From Parietaria judaica (taxonomy: Eukaryota; Streptophyta; Magnoliopsida; Rosales; Urticaceae), in the NCBI GenBank assembly GCA_954871525.1, contig OX940865.1:7068001-7132000 (forward strand): a stretch of 64,000 bases of DNA, read 5' to 3'. Positions 9,527 through 20,989 of the stretch are shown in pieces. The notes under the pieces were generated by a model that worked only from the letters and a program-made list of their open reading frames with translations, was not told the origin of the DNA and made no database searches. Each line of letters begins with the position of its first letter. Within the stretch, counting starts at the first letter, position 1. The position numbers and the translations under genes were made by a program.

Positions 9527-10168
9527 TAAAAAAAACGGAGTACACATACTCCCATACTTCATCGATAGCATACATAAGAAAGTCATAGATTTTATTAATA
9601 AGAATTTCTTTACAAACACAATACATGGCCGCAAAGTATTTTACAAATCAATCGAAATACAGCAAGGGAAGGTCAATCCCCCCGAACAACCCTATCGACA
9701 ATTTGCTCTATGACGAACTCCCCATTCTCGGAGAGGACGTCCCGAAGAAGATCTTCCACGGCGGCATAATTTATGGGCCTCAACATCATAAATTCGAGCA
9801 CGTAAGCCGAAGAGGGACTAAGAGGAAGAGCCTCATCGTCAGGGGCTCCGGAAAGAGAGGCAGCCGCGCGCCTTATCATGTCTTGGACAAACTCCTCGAG
9901 TATGGCAGGATGTTCTTTGTCGATCACGAGGAAAGAAGCTAGCACATCCTCGTAGTAAAATAGCGGTTCCGAAGTATAGAAGAATTCGTCACCCTGAGGG
10001 AAGAAGGTTAGCCAGGAAATAATAGAATGAACGCAAAAGAAGCGACAAGCGCAGAAACGACAAGTTAAAGCAAAGAAAGAAAATCTTCTTCATTAATAAA
10101 ATCCATCAAAGGAGTTACAAAGGAAGACAATATAAATAAATGTACATAGGAGATCTACAAGAAAAGGC

Positions 10169-13100
10169 CTAAGAATCTTCCTCCCCCCCTACCGCATCGT
10201 TGGTAACCGTTTCGTTGGTAGAAGTAACGACCCCATCGTTGGTCCCGTACTCGTCAAGGCCATCGGAGGCCGAAGAGGCATCCCCACCTACGAAGCGAGA
10301 CGCCCAATCGGCACCAGCAAGAGGAGGAGCACAAGGAGTGAGCGGAGGAGAATCAGGATCGAGGATGGCTTTGTCATCCAGCTCCCGAGCCTTAGTTTCT
10401 TTCTCTTCCTCCAACTTCTTATACTTCAGAAGACGAGGCAGAAGGCTCTCTATGGTCGCCGTGGGAGGAACTTTCTCGAGAAGGCGAGCATTGGCCCCAT
10501 ACGCGGCGGAGCGGCGATGGAAATTGGTAGACTCCTCCAAAGCCGTATACCTCGCCGAGGCGCGCTGCGCTTTGCTTTGGGCCCTCTCGAAGAGGCGTAG
10601 ACGTGCCTCGCGTTCGGAGTTCGCCTCCGTCTGCGACACCTCGAGTTCTTTCCCGAGGCGTTTCATACACGAGGCCACTCGAGAGGCGAGCCGGCTCTCT
10701 TGCTCGACAGGAACGCCCACCGCCTCGCTGATTTTGGCCAGCCTCCACTTCTTCGCTTCGAGATGCTTCTCGTAGCTTTGCACTATCAGGGAATGACGTC
10801 TATGCTCCCCGGCAAGCTCAGCCTTCAGCGCCTCAAGCTCTTCCTCGGCCTTAGCCTTGCATTCGGCAAGCTCCCTCTCCTGAGCCTGGCAAAGCGAAGT
10901 CTCTTTCGCCAATTTGGCCCTCGCAACCTCCAGTTCATCGGAAGTCCGCTCGGCCGCCTCCCGATATTTTCGCTCCCCAAGGACGGAAACCTCGAGATGC
11001 GATTCGGTATCGACAAGCTTCGCTCGGAGGTCGCGGATTTCCTGAGCGCTCTCACCCGCACTCGTGTTTTCTTCAAGAATGACGGTGTTGAAGCGAGCGA
11101 GGGCTTGAAAGAGCATAGCGGCGGCCTGACCGTAGCCGCTGATGTCGCTCAGGGACAAGCCGGTACTGATCCGAGAAGGTTCAGGCCAAAACAGGTCCCG
11201 AAGAACCCGGAGAGAGTATCTCTTCCACTCGGACGACGAGGAATCCGGAGTGGGAATCACTGGAAAACGCTCCGAAAGGGGGACGGAGAAGCCTCCTGGT
11301 CCAGAATCGGGAAGAAGCTTCGGCAGTGGAGAAAAAGGAACCTTGGCAGACCCGCCGGAAATATCGGTGGAGGGAGAGATGTTAGCCCTAGAAGCACCGG
11401 CGTCGTCGGTCGGCTCCGAAGAGTCCTCCGGTCGAGGAACTTCGGGAAGAACAGGGACATCGAGAAGAGCGACGTCCGCAAGAAGACCGTCCGCTCCTTC
11501 GGGATGGCCCTCGATCAGAACCTCTTCGGAAGATAGAAGAGCCCCTTCCAAAGCACCGGGCCGTCCGACAGGCTCCAAGGCGAGGAGCGCGTCGGCGGTA
11601 TCAAGCACCTCTTCGGGTAACGAACCCTCTTCGTCAGCCGGAGGAACGGCAACCGAAGAACCCTCCACGACAGATTCGGGGAGTGCTAAAGGGGGAACCT
11701 CCGAACGAGAAGGTGCATCGGCACAAGCCGGAGTCTGAAATCACAAAGAAAGTATATATACGCGTATGGCGAAGGAGAATTAGATGGTACCTCGGAGGCC
11801 GAGAGGTCTAGTGACGACACCAAATCGATGAAGTCGTCGTCGAAACGGAACAGCTCCCGAGAAGAGGGAGAAGGATGTGGAGTCCCCCGAGCCTTGTCGA
11901 CGGCTTTGCTAGCCTCGATCAGGGGAGTTGAGGCAAGAACGGTCGACACGGTCGTCCCGGCAGGAACGGCCCCGTCACGGGAAGCAACGGTGACAGTCTC
12001 CGAAGCCGGAGGGATCACGACGGTCTCCTTAGGTGGGTTGGAGACCTTGTTCTTCTTCGGAGGAGGGGCGTCGCGTGCCCCTTCAGCGGTTTTCCTCTTC
12101 AGGACAACTTTCTCGCGAGGAGGTGCCCGCGAAGAAGTTTGAGTCTCGGGTTCGCGGCGGCTCTCCGGAGGACGAGGCACGTCCCGAGGAAGAATCGCCC
12201 CAGAGGGAGTGGACACCTCCGAAGGACGAGAAGCACCGGCGTTGTGCTTGTGCTTTGTTCGCCTCTCCGAACTGCTCTTCGGGGGTAGAGGTTTATCGCT
12301 TGAAACGAACCTGTCAGCACCGGTCCGAGGACCGACGCCCAAGAAGCCTGCTTTCGATAAATCCCTTGGAGGACCAGAGGATCCGCCTCCTTGTCCTGGA
12401 TCTCGGCCTTGTATTGGATCTTGGCCTTGACATTGTCGTGGTTCCGAGGATCCACGAGTGGACGTTTGAGTTCTCTTCTTTGCCTTGGGAGATTGCCGAA
12501 CAACAGGGGACGAAGGGCCATCTTTTACCTCTTCGAGGCGGAACCCCACCGGCCACAAAGTCTTGGGTGGTTTACCCACGATGTGGCAGATTTGATAGAG
12601 TCCCGACTCCTTGACACGAGTACTGAAGAAGTCCGTCGTCCAATTCCGACGAGGATTTTCCAGCAAAGCTCGAACAACCCCAGCAAAGCGCTCGTTGTCT
12701 TCTTTATTCGCGACGGGCCTGAATCTGGGCACATTTTCCTCAATAACCCACTCGGTAGGAAGCGCGTCCCAGTGCGGCCCAAGGGTGTGGCGGTCGAGAT
12801 GCGCAAAGAAATATATGTTCTCCCACACGGACTCGTTATTCGGCGTGTTGGTGATGACATGGGGACGCATGGCGGGAGAGAGGAAGAACCGGCCCAGATT
12901 CTTCGAGTTCTTCGACCACTTGAAAAGCCGCATCAAGTCCTCCAGGACTAGGACCACTTTCTGTTCGAGGGCGATCGCCATGGTGCAGATGAGAAGGCGA
13001 AGAGCGTTAGGGCTAACCTGACTGATCGGCATCTTATACGCGTGAAGGAAGCACACGACGAGATGAGGCAGTGGAAGATGCAGTTCCACCGATCGGAAGA

Positions 13101-13278
13101 AATGCTCATAAAGAGCGATGTACCCTTCCGGGGGTTCGTCGGCAAGCTCGCCGGACTGAGGAAGACGGAGGTAGCAGGGATTGGAGTCCACATAGTGCTT
13201 CCTCAAATCCTCCAAGTGCCTCTCGGTCATTATGGACTTCGGCGACCGAGTCTTGAAGATCTTTCCCGGATTCGACAT
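10169..13278 (-). CDS. Antisense gene of the Tat-type element: putative gypsy-type (PF04195-like) N-terminus plus coiled-coil tail
   Basis: This is a two-exon gene opposite to gag-pol. Exon 1 is 13278-11791 (496 codons) and exon 2 is 11734-10169 (521 codons plus stop); spliced length is about 1,017 aa. The start is MSNPGKIF at 13278, the first ATG after a TATA box at 13413-13421. Residues about 20-245 resemble the plant 'putative gypsy type transposon' family (PF04195), e.g. PPEGYIALYEHFF, HLPLPHLVVCFLHAY, SPNALRLLI. The middle is basic and Ser/Pro-rich with an NLS-like PPKKNK. Residues about 710-910 are Glu/Lys/Ala-rich heptads typical of a coiled coil. No stop interrupts either exon. Extra antisense ORFs are known in the Tat clade (e.g. 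Grande, Retand); their function is not established. Family assignment is from memory and would need a profile search. Confidence 0.8.
11735..11790 (-). other. Predicted intron of the antisense gene (56 bp)
   Basis: On the minus strand the donor is GAG|GTACCA and the acceptor TTTGTGATTTCAG|ACTCCG, with T-rich DNA before the acceptor. Removing it joins the two long frames in phase 0. It is 56 bp, short for a plant intron and not a multiple of three. An alternative in-phase donor (TTG|GTGTCG) at 11820 would give 86 bp. Confidence 0.65.
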
Positions 13279-13412
13279 TCTTGCCGGAGGGAAGGATGAA
13301 CGGAAAAGAGTAAAAGATGTTGTTTGAAGAAAGGAGCTTTCAAGAAAGAGAGTCGCAGAGAAAGCTTGGGAAAGATGGCCGAGATAAAGTGTTTGGGTCG
13401 AAGTCAAGATTT

Positions 13413-13421
13413 GAATTTATA
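13413..13421 (-). promoter_or_regulatory. TATA box of the antisense gene
   Basis: The minus strand reads TATAAATTC about 135 bp upstream of the first ATG (13278). No ATG intervenes, and the intervening leader is CT-rich, as is common for plant 5' leaders. Placement fits a dedicated antisense promoter inside the element rather than use of the LTR. Confidence 0.55.
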
Positions 13422-13833
13422 GAAGGAAACTGGCAAAGTTGGAGAGGCACATTTGGATCCGACGGTCCAGGATCGAAGCGAGAGAAATCATCCAACGGTG
13501 AAGATCAAAAGAGTCGTTGCGAAACCCAAAAGCACTCGAGTACGAGAAAATCGCACATTTAATACGGAATGATTGACATCGACTTCCAAGATCTGACAGC
13601 CTGGAGAATCACGCCCAATCAGAGTTGCATGGGAACTCGAGGTCATAAGTGGGCATGCAAGAAGTGGAAGAGTCTCCGAAGGACACAACCTCCTCGAAGA
13701 CCTACCCATTCGAGAACATACCCGCACCGAAGATTCCACCTCATCGGGAAGAACCTCATCGAAGAACCTCATCGAAGAAAACTTTATCGGGGAATAGTTT
13801 TTGAATTATTTTATCAATTGTTTCACACTCGAT

Positions 13834-13849
13834 AAAATAGGGGACTAAC
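13834..13849 (+). other. Polypurine tract of the Tat-type element
   Basis: AAAATAGGGGACTAAC lies immediately before the 3' LTR, the position and style of a plus-strand primer site. Confidence 0.75.
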
Positions 13850-14529
13850 TGTTAAGGTCAGATTTTGTCAAATCTCTCCTCAACACTATCCGATGTCGTT
13901 TATGAAATAAACGACATAAAGTAAGAGCAAGATCATTTGAAGAGTCCAGGCCCATCAGAGGATAGGGGAAATTAAGGCCCAGCAAGCAAAGCCCATAAGA
14001 AGTCATCATCTGACAGAGCCGGCCCAAGACTTCGCCGCGACAAGAAAAGTTCATAAAGAAAGGAGCTCTTCGGGAAAGCCCAATCGAATAAAAGAAGAAG
14101 TCATTCGAGATCGCTAGAAAGAAGGAAGGATGGCTCATTCAGTTGAGGATTTCGTGGGATATCCAACGCAAATAAGGGAGGTCAACAACGATCACAGCGA
14201 AACAGAAGGAAACCCTAGCAAGATTCAAGGAACAATCTAGAAGACCTTCAAACCTATAAATACGCATGTAGATTCAGTGTAATTTCACTCAGTATCCAAT
14301 AAATCGTGAGTTAGAGAGAGTAATTCTTGAGTCTTTAAGTTTTGCTTATTCATAGTATTCTCAATCTCTCAAGGATTAGAGGGTGTAATCTTCGATTGTC
14401 CGAGCTATTAAACGGAAGAAACCGGGTCCTCTCGGAATCATAATAAATCAAGGATATTCGTATTATTCATAATTATCTGTGATTTCGATTATCTTTGTGA
14501 CTGCAAGGCGGTAAAAATCGCCCTCTACA
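13850..14529 (+). repeat. 3' LTR of the Tat-type element
   Basis: This is a 680-bp LTR matching 2184-2864 from TGTTAAGG to CCCTCTACA. It is followed by the target duplication GTGAT (14530-14534). Differences from the 5' LTR are mostly transitions. Confidence 0.95.
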
Positions 14530-15742
14530 GTGATAAAGGAAAAAATGAACAGTAACTGAAAGTATTGCCCCTTAAGTGCATTTCCCCAGCGTTAAATTTT
14601 GGCAACGATTGCACCTCATTCTTATAAGTCCCCAAAATTAAAAGAATAGGAACTTATGGTCAACTTTGTAAAGTCTTTGGGTATTTATGTCATTATTTTC
14701 CCAAATATGTGAGAGGAGTTCTACATGTGACATGTGGTGCTTCTTAACGCATCTGAACAGAGACATGACGCAAGACACGGAATAAGAGTTCGGCTACTTT
14801 CGTTATCTAAGAAAAAAAGAGAACTTATTATCAACTAGACCTCGATTAAGTACCACCATTTTCGAAAATCAACAAAGGTATCATTTTTTTAATTATGGTA
14901 TTCGGTTACCCGTGCATTATCCGTCAGTAACTTATAACTCAAATAATTTGCTAGTAGCCTCATATTCTGGTATGCCATTGAAAATTTAAATACTATACAA
15001 AACTACATATAAAACTAAAATAAAGAATGCAAAAGGTGAAAGCTATAATAATGTTAACTCTAAACAAATATTAAAAAATTGGTAAATAAATGATAGTTAA
15101 TATTTGAACTAAAAATAGTGAAATAAAGCGGTCAATATTGAATTCCACTATTCAATAGTGGTAGCAACAATGGATATTTATGTTCGTCGTAATCCGGTTG
15201 GCTTGAGAATAATCTCTCATTGAAATTACTCGTCGTCTCAGAGCATATTTTCCACAAATCTTTGAGCATCCAAACAAATCTGAAATAATAATTAAAAAAA
15301 TTGAAGTAAATAAATATATGTGATATATATGTGTATTGTTCTTATGCTCCACTAGATTATTGTACAATAACTTGGTCTAAGAACTGATATTTCTAAGGTT
15401 TTTCGTATTCAAACTTGGTACCTTAAAGTTTTGAACTGGTAATTTAACTGTTATTTGATAAAAAAAAATAGTATTTTCGTCTCTTGTTTTTTTCTTTTTA
15501 TATTATAAGATCTGCGAGATCACTACATACCGATTTTCTATTTATTCAAAGTTTAAACACTCATGATTCTCAAGACCGGTACCAGATTCCAATTATTTAT
15601 CACAGCTACCGATTTATACTAGTAACCCGGAGCTGAAAACTGGTAGAAGTGGAAAAACTAAAATTCAGGGCCAAAGTGCACCGACAAATAATTTTCGGGG
15701 ACAATTTGCGAATTATTCAAATAACTAAAACTTAATTATAAG
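14530..15742. other. Intergenic AT-rich DNA
   Basis: No gene or repeat with clear ends is visible. Short open frames are AT-rich and without recognisable motifs. A segment reading TCAGGGCCAAAGTGCA (about 15667) is shared with the inverted-repeat element near 59208. Confidence 0.5.
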
Positions 15743-16096
15743 TTACCTGATTCTCTGCAAGTAATTTCCCTCGACGCAGATAACAGCGAAGATCTCGAAT
15801 CCGCGATCGACCAGCCGAATCTCCTTGATGCCGTTCACATCGTCCAGCGAAACGCGCTTCTTGATTTTTCCGGCCTCGAAGAACATGTTCTGTGAGCCGT
15901 TCGGGAAGTCCGACTGGAGGAAGACGCGAAAGAGGACGTCCCTGTGTGAGTTTGGCTCGATCGTTCCGTAATCCTCGCAGGGGAGAACGAGGCCGCTTAG
16001 CGGAAACACAGATGCCAGTTTCATGGTGATCGAGACGCTCGAGCAGTTGAAGACTCTGATCGTTCGCGAAAACATCTTCGATTGCTTGCGCTTCAC
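15743..16096 (-). CDS. Unrecognised exon ending in a strong splice donor
   Basis: An open frame of about 110 codons with balanced composition stands out from the AT-rich surroundings. The first true ATG is at about 16074 (MFSRTIRVF); codons before it also stay open. Text includes VFPLSGLVLPCEDYG, HRDVLFRVFLQSDFPNG and VDRGFEIFAVICVEGN. The frame closes at a TAA that is part of ATCAG|GTAACT, an excellent 5' splice site, so this is probably one exon of a larger gene or gene relic. I could not find the next exon to the left and do not recognise the family. The hydrophobic/beta-rich pattern gives no safe fold call. Confidence 0.45.
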   Translation of the reverse strand: MKRKQSKMFSRTIRVFNCSSVSITMKLASVFPLSGLVLPCEDYGTIEPNSHRDVLFRVFLQSDFPNGSQNMFFEAGKIKKRVSLDDVNGIKEIRLVDRGFEIFAVICVEGNYLQRIR

Positions 16097-17146
16097 GCTT
16101 CCCGACTTTAATGGTCGTTTTTAATTTTCGCTGTATATAATTAAGATAATAAGAAACTCTCTACTTCGGACTGTGCAACTTTTGTATGTGTAAATATATA
16201 TATAGCAGTAATCGGATTAGGAAGCCATTGAGATAGTTATAATATAAAAGATTTTTGTATTAAAGATAAGATATATATATATATATATCCTATCTTTATA
16301 TATATATATTGGAAACAGATTGGACGTGTTAATATCTCGAATCTTTCTACAGAATATACATTTATTTGAATTTTGAAGGTTTTGCTTTATACTATTAAGT
16401 TTCAAATTGGGTAACAAGTGTACACTTAAAAGTTAAACCCTAATGATCCTAACTCCGTTAAAAGAATCCGTTCAATCCAAATTTACCCGTGACTAGTAAC
16501 TTTTGAAAGTGGCAGAGTTAGCTTTTTGGTTCAGCCAAATCACTATATAACTATTATAAATTTTATCAATTTAATTTAAATGGCATCTAACTTTTATATT
16601 TTATTTATATGTTTATATATTTATAATTGGGTCAAACCCCATAATTGTAGTGAGCAAATGTTCAATCAGTTTTGTTATCTCATTCAATAATTTAAAAACT
16701 ACGTAACGTATTCTGCAATATATCAAGGAAAATAATAGAGCAACAAAATCCTAATTGAGTTTCCTATTATAGCTATAAAAGAATTAGGGGGAAAAAAGAG
16801 AAGATAATATATAATAATAGGAGTAAATGTGATCAAGCAAAATTGAAAGAGATAAATCTCAATATCTTATGCATAAAAACGAAGAAATATAGTGCAAATT
16901 TCAATTTGTTTCATTATAAAGTTTGTCGACTCAAGCAAAAAAAATACAATTTCACTTCATTATTTTTTTTTTAATATTTGAGCGTATGCACGTGTGAATA
17001 CACTCGTGTGTATGTGGCTCCACCTATGCTTTTGAATATATTTATTTTTACATCCACCCTCTAGTTTTTTTTATTATTTATTTAATATATCCTTTATCAG
17101 CCAAAATATACTCCTAAAAATTGATTGGTAAATAGTGAGGCGACTT
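16097..17146. other. Intergenic AT-rich DNA
   Basis: TA microsatellites lie at about 16271-16288 and 16299-16310. Nothing else is supported. Confidence 0.5.
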
Positions 17147-18228
17147 TTTTTTTTAGGAAACTTCGAGTGGTATTAATCAAAGAGAAAGATCCCTTTCAAC
17201 GAGGGTTACAAGCCGCGGAGGGCAATAACGCGCCCAAATTAAATATCCGAAGACAACACGTTTAAACGGTGTTTGGCTAAAAAATTAGCAACCTCATTAC
17301 ACGATCTAGGAATCCACCTACAACCACCCGGTACAAGTATACCACTCTATATAACTTCCCGATACTCGTAATTATCGGACCTTGCACACAACTGAGATTG
17401 CCCGTGTTGATGATTTGAGTCTCTCTAAGAAAATCGGATTCGACCATTGAGACGGTCCATCCTTGTGAATGAACGAATCCAAGCCCCATATGTATGGCAT
17501 GGCATTTGCCCGTAATGGCCGACTATATGCCTTCAACCAAAGATGCCACAACTCCGACTACATGACCATGTTGATCTATTACAACTCCTACCACCGCACG
17601 ACCCGTCCTCTCGTCCCACGCTGCATCTACATTGAGTTTGAGACCACCATTCACGTCACCGGTCCAATGGGTTTCGACCACCGCCCTCGGCGTCGTTTTT
17701 GGTTCCGTGTTGCATCCGGACATTTTGAAGTTTGCGAGCCAACTTGCTACTTCTTCCACCTAAGCCAACTTGCATCATCTTGTTGTAGTTTTCGAAGAGC
17801 CGAAGGTTTCGGTCGGACCAAGCCACCCAAAAAAGGCCGCAAAAGAACTCCAAGTCCGGCGTTGCGAGGCTATCAAGAGCCCGAAAGCAAAGTTCCCGAA
17901 ACGGAATTTCTCCTGTCTTCTCTGCCTATCGAGACAAGGAAGAGCATTCCCACAACCTTTGGGCTCTCACAGATGCCCACACCGCATGAAAACCGTTCTC
18001 CAAGAGAGCGCTGCAAAACCTACAAAAAGGAAGACAATCTATACCTCGTCCTCGTAGAGCCTGTAGGTAGGAAGATCATCAAACCTCGCTCTCCGAACTA
18101 GGTGCTTTACTTTGGCGGGATTTGGAGTCCCCACAACTTCTTCCACCACCTAGACTCCACCGGAACCGAACACGACGGTCCTCCTCCGGCCTCCGCCCTA
18201 GCAAGACGATACCTAAGTCGCATGACGT
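17147..18228 (-). pseudogene. 3' part of a degenerate LINE (non-LTR retrotransposon): zf-RVT and RNase H region
   Basis: Read on the minus strand, the block holds the C-terminal part of a plant L1-type ORF2. It begins with a zf-RVT-like segment (about 18110-17900), then WVAWSDRNLRLFENYNK (about 17800), then an RNase H-like domain (LNVDAAWDERTGRAVVG at about 17640-17590). Text resembling its end (GLGFVHSQGW, TVSMVESD) follows at about 17480. Frames shift repeatedly and contain stops. A run of A on the minus strand (about 17155-17146) marks the 3' tail. The 5' remainder continues at 19876-20513 after an inserted transposon. Confidence 0.75.
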
Positions 18229-19867
18229 CAGTGACGGAGGGAGGGGGACCCACCATGGGCCCCTACCCTCCCTTAATCTCATATAAAAATTTTATACGTG
18301 TATTACTATAACTGTAACCCTATTTTTTAGCAAAAATAGAATTTTTATACGTACATATCCTATTTTACGGGAAATAGAAACATCTGTTCATATTTTAATT
18401 GTTTTAATTTATAAAAACTCATATAGACACCATTGAAATAAAGAGAGGAAACTGCAGGTCTGTAACTTCCCAAGTAAAGTTTGAAAAAAGAAGAAAACGA
18501 ATGGGCTCACTCCACTTACAGTTTTTTCTCTTTAGTTTTTTATTATTATCTGCTTATTTTGTACCCGCCATTTATTTTAGGCTTCAACCTATTGGTTCGG
18601 TGCTAAGATGGGTTCTTGGGTGGGTCCATTCTCATTTTCTATGTAGATTTTCTGTTTATTTTCAATGCAATCAGTCTTGTACTATACTATTTAATATTTA
18701 TTATTATGGATAATAATACAAATTACGAATTCAATTTCAAAGAAAAAGTCTTCATATAAAATTTTCAGTATTCGTTCAATTAGTAAAGATGATCGTGTAA
18801 TTATGTTAATTGTATATTTTAAAATATTATTAATCAGTATTTATAATTTAATTTTTTTAGTTTTTCGTTTCTCACCCCTAAAGTTATTTTCCGGGTTTGC
18901 TCTTGGCAGTTGATGATGCTGGATTTCATCCCATATTCAGAAACGACATCGTGTCCAAGAGCTACATACATTCCTAAAAACGACATGCATTAGATCAAAA
19001 ATCCTAGAAGATTTGGGCCTCAAAACAAGTCCGGAGGCCCAACGGGCAGCTCAGCACAATTGGCCCATCAAGAATCCACTCCGAAACTTAGTCAACAAGA
19101 GCCAAGTCTCCCCGAAGACCAAGCCCACGAGAACTAAGCAGCTTTCCTGAAGACTGAGCAACCCCGAAGACTAGGCGTGCACTCCCTTTATTGACCAGCC
19201 CAGAGTTTTCCACGTGGAAAGGCACCAAATATCACGTCGTCCAGATTTTACACGTGGTGATCAAAGGAGAGGCGAGGATATATATGCTTAGTCTACTAGC
19301 CGTTACTAGATTGTAGGAGGTAGACGCTGTAACCTAGGCTATTAAAAGACCTACAAAGTAAACTAACACACAATCATCTCGTTCTACACTTTACACTAGT
19401 TTTTCACTATGTATTCACTTTGCTCTCAATATAATATACAAGTTCCTGATCATTGCTCACTCCTTTACAAATTTGTCATCTCGTGTCTTTATTCACCGAA
19501 GTAGATTTTATCTCGTAAAGTTAAAATCTATCGTCATATTAAGCATAAATAGAGTGCTATCACTTTGTGACAGTTGGTCGTGATTATTCACATCAACAGC
19601 TGTAACTATGAAGAGAGTATTTTTCGGCTATGAAGATTATAGTAGTATACATTGAGAGATAATGATTTACATCATTAAATAACGAATGTATTTTATAGCA
19701 CTTTCAAAATATGAAGTCTCGATGTCATCTGTTGTAGGGTACTTTTTATTAAAAATCATATTGGATTAAATAAATTATGATATTATTCTGCATTATTTTA
19801 AAATTATTTATTTTATAAAAAATTTACTCGGTGCCCCTGGTTTGTTAGAAGGCTCGCTCCGTCACTG
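18229..19867. mobile_element. hAT-like DNA transposon inserted in the LINE (non-autonomous)
   Basis: Terminal inverted repeats are CAGTGACGGAGGGAG at the left and, as reverse complement of the right end, CAGTGACGGAGCGAG. The flanks CATGACGT (18221-18228) and GATGGCGT (19868-19875) match at six of eight bases, fitting an old 8-bp duplication. LINE-like coding text resumes immediately on either side. There is no transposase. The centre contains an LTR-like sequence. CAGTGRCGGA ends are common in plant hAT families, from memory. Confidence 0.65.
18907..19600 (+). repeat. LTR-like sequence (solo LTR or TRIM) nested in the hAT element
   Basis: This GC-richer block has LTR habits: TATATATGCTTAG near 19278, a stretch reading GACGCTGTAACCTAGGCTAT, and short inverted ends (CAGTTGATG near 18907; CATCAACAG near 19591). 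No target duplication could be matched, so the ends are approximate; CTATCA at 19562 is an alternative right end. Confidence 0.4.
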
Positions 19868-19875
19868 GATGGCGT

Positions 19876-20513
19876 AGTGACCGTCCTCTTCAAAATGCCA
19901 CACCCACCGGTCTTGGTGTTCATCGTCGCCCAACGAAATTTTGAGGATCGCCTTAGCATCGAAGGGGATCATTAAAGACATAACAAGCTCTCGGTTCCAT
20001 TTCCTATCGGAAATGAAATCGGAAACTCTCTATGGGTAGCTATCATCCGGCTCCCTAGATAAAGTCGTGAAAGCCCCCGGTCTCAGGATCCAAGGTTGCG
20101 AGAAAGCCCTTAAGTTACCTTCCCCTACTTGTCGTCTCCACGGAGGACTAAGTCTCCTCCCCAACAAAGGCTCTTGCAAAGAAATGAGAGATGTGGTTTG
20201 CATTCCAAGTCTAGCACCGAAGATTTTGGAAAATACTTCTCTTTGAGGACTCGAGCCATCAAGCACTCCGGGTGTTGAACGATGCGCCAAGTAAGGCGCC
20301 CAATAAGGGCCCGATTAAAGTTACCAAGGTCTTTAAACCCGAGGCCACCTTCCGCTTTGGTCTTGGTTAGAAACTCCCACCACTTCCAATGAATTTTTCT
20401 TTTATCTTCCGTGCCACCCGACCAAAATCGGGCGATAAGACGATGAAGTTCCTTGATGGTAGTGGGGCGACTTTGACGAATCTCGAGTTTGATAAAATGG
20501 TGCAGCGGCTCTA
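19876..20513 (-). pseudogene. RT C-terminal part of the same degenerate LINE
   Basis: On the minus strand from about 20500 the text is typical of plant LINE ORF2 after the RT domain: FWSGGTEDKRKIHWKWWEF, KTKAEGGLGFKDLGNFN, then LTWRIVQHPECLMARVLK and EKYFP. It later breaks up with stops and shifts (GEGNLRAFSQPW frame near 20120). The 5' end is truncated at about 20513, which is usual for LINEs. Together with 17147-18228 it forms one element of about 1.7 kb. Confidence 0.75.
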
Positions 20514-20989
20514 AGAAGAAGAAAGAAAAAAAATATATATATACAATTGAATTTTATTTTCTGAATTCTTAACTAAATTAAAAAATAGTAATATGAGACG
20601 AAATGCTACGGATATACTTGAGACGATTTAATATTTTTTAGAACTTGAGGGTGTGTTTTTATGAAATTGAAAGTTGAGAATATAAAAAGTAAACTTTATT
20701 TCTTAACTATATATATTTTTTATGGTAAGAAAATATCATTAACATACAAAGACTATATTTAGCTTTCTGTACAAAAACTTAAAATTGCCAAGTGTAAATA
20801 AACGACATGTCATTAATTTATATAGAGACATCCGTTTGTGTCAATCACCAAAAACCGACAACCTTTACTTATTGTCTATGTCGTTTTCATCAATCAATAA
20901 TTATTTATAATTTTAACTTGAATTTTGCTATGATCGTCAAACAATAATTATTTTTTACAACTTTTGCAACTAAGAAAATAATAAAAGCA
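20514..20989. other. Intergenic AT-rich DNA
   Basis: Nothing gene-like is visible. Confidence 0.5.

Larger units (their letters stand above)
8886..10168 (+). other. Untranslated region of the Tat-type element between integrase and antisense gene, with tandem repeats
   Basis: There is no sense coding. It contains two repeat families (separate entries) at about 9170-9530 and then A-rich unique DNA up to the stop codon of the antisense gene at 10169. Downstream tandem arrays of this kind are known in Tat-clade elements. Confidence 0.75.
2184..14529 (+). mobile_element. Complete Ty3/gypsy LTR retrotransposon, Tat/Retand/Ogre-type, with antisense gene
   Basis: The element spans 12.35 kb with LTRs at 2184-2864 and 13850-14529 and a perfect 5-bp target duplication GTGAT (2179-2183 and 14530-14534). 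Internal order is PBS region, gag, protease, RT, RNase H, second RNase H, integrase, a repeat-rich untranslated region, an antisense gene, PPT (13834-13849) and LTR. The second, archaeal-type RNase H and the antisense gene place it in the Tat clade (Tat, Retand, Ogre, Grande, Cinful relatives). No chromodomain follows the integrase. By eye the two LTRs differ at about 13 bases plus one indel over 680 bp (about 2%). This gives an age of well under a million years at a rate of 1.3e-8 per site per year; the rate is assumed, not measured. The sense coding region carries several nonsense codons. Confidence 0.95.

Noticed and set aside
9015..9713. 232-codon frame after integrase
   Set aside because: It reads through tandem repeats and A-runs of the element's untranslated region, without domain similarity.
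10700..11738. Plus-strand frames of 278 and 198 codons
   Set aside because: Both overlap the antisense gene's exon 2, whose coiled-coil pattern and continuation through a proper splice are much stronger.
17469..18101. 210-codon plus-strand frame
   Set aside because: The minus strand at the same place reads as LINE RNase H and zf-RVT text.
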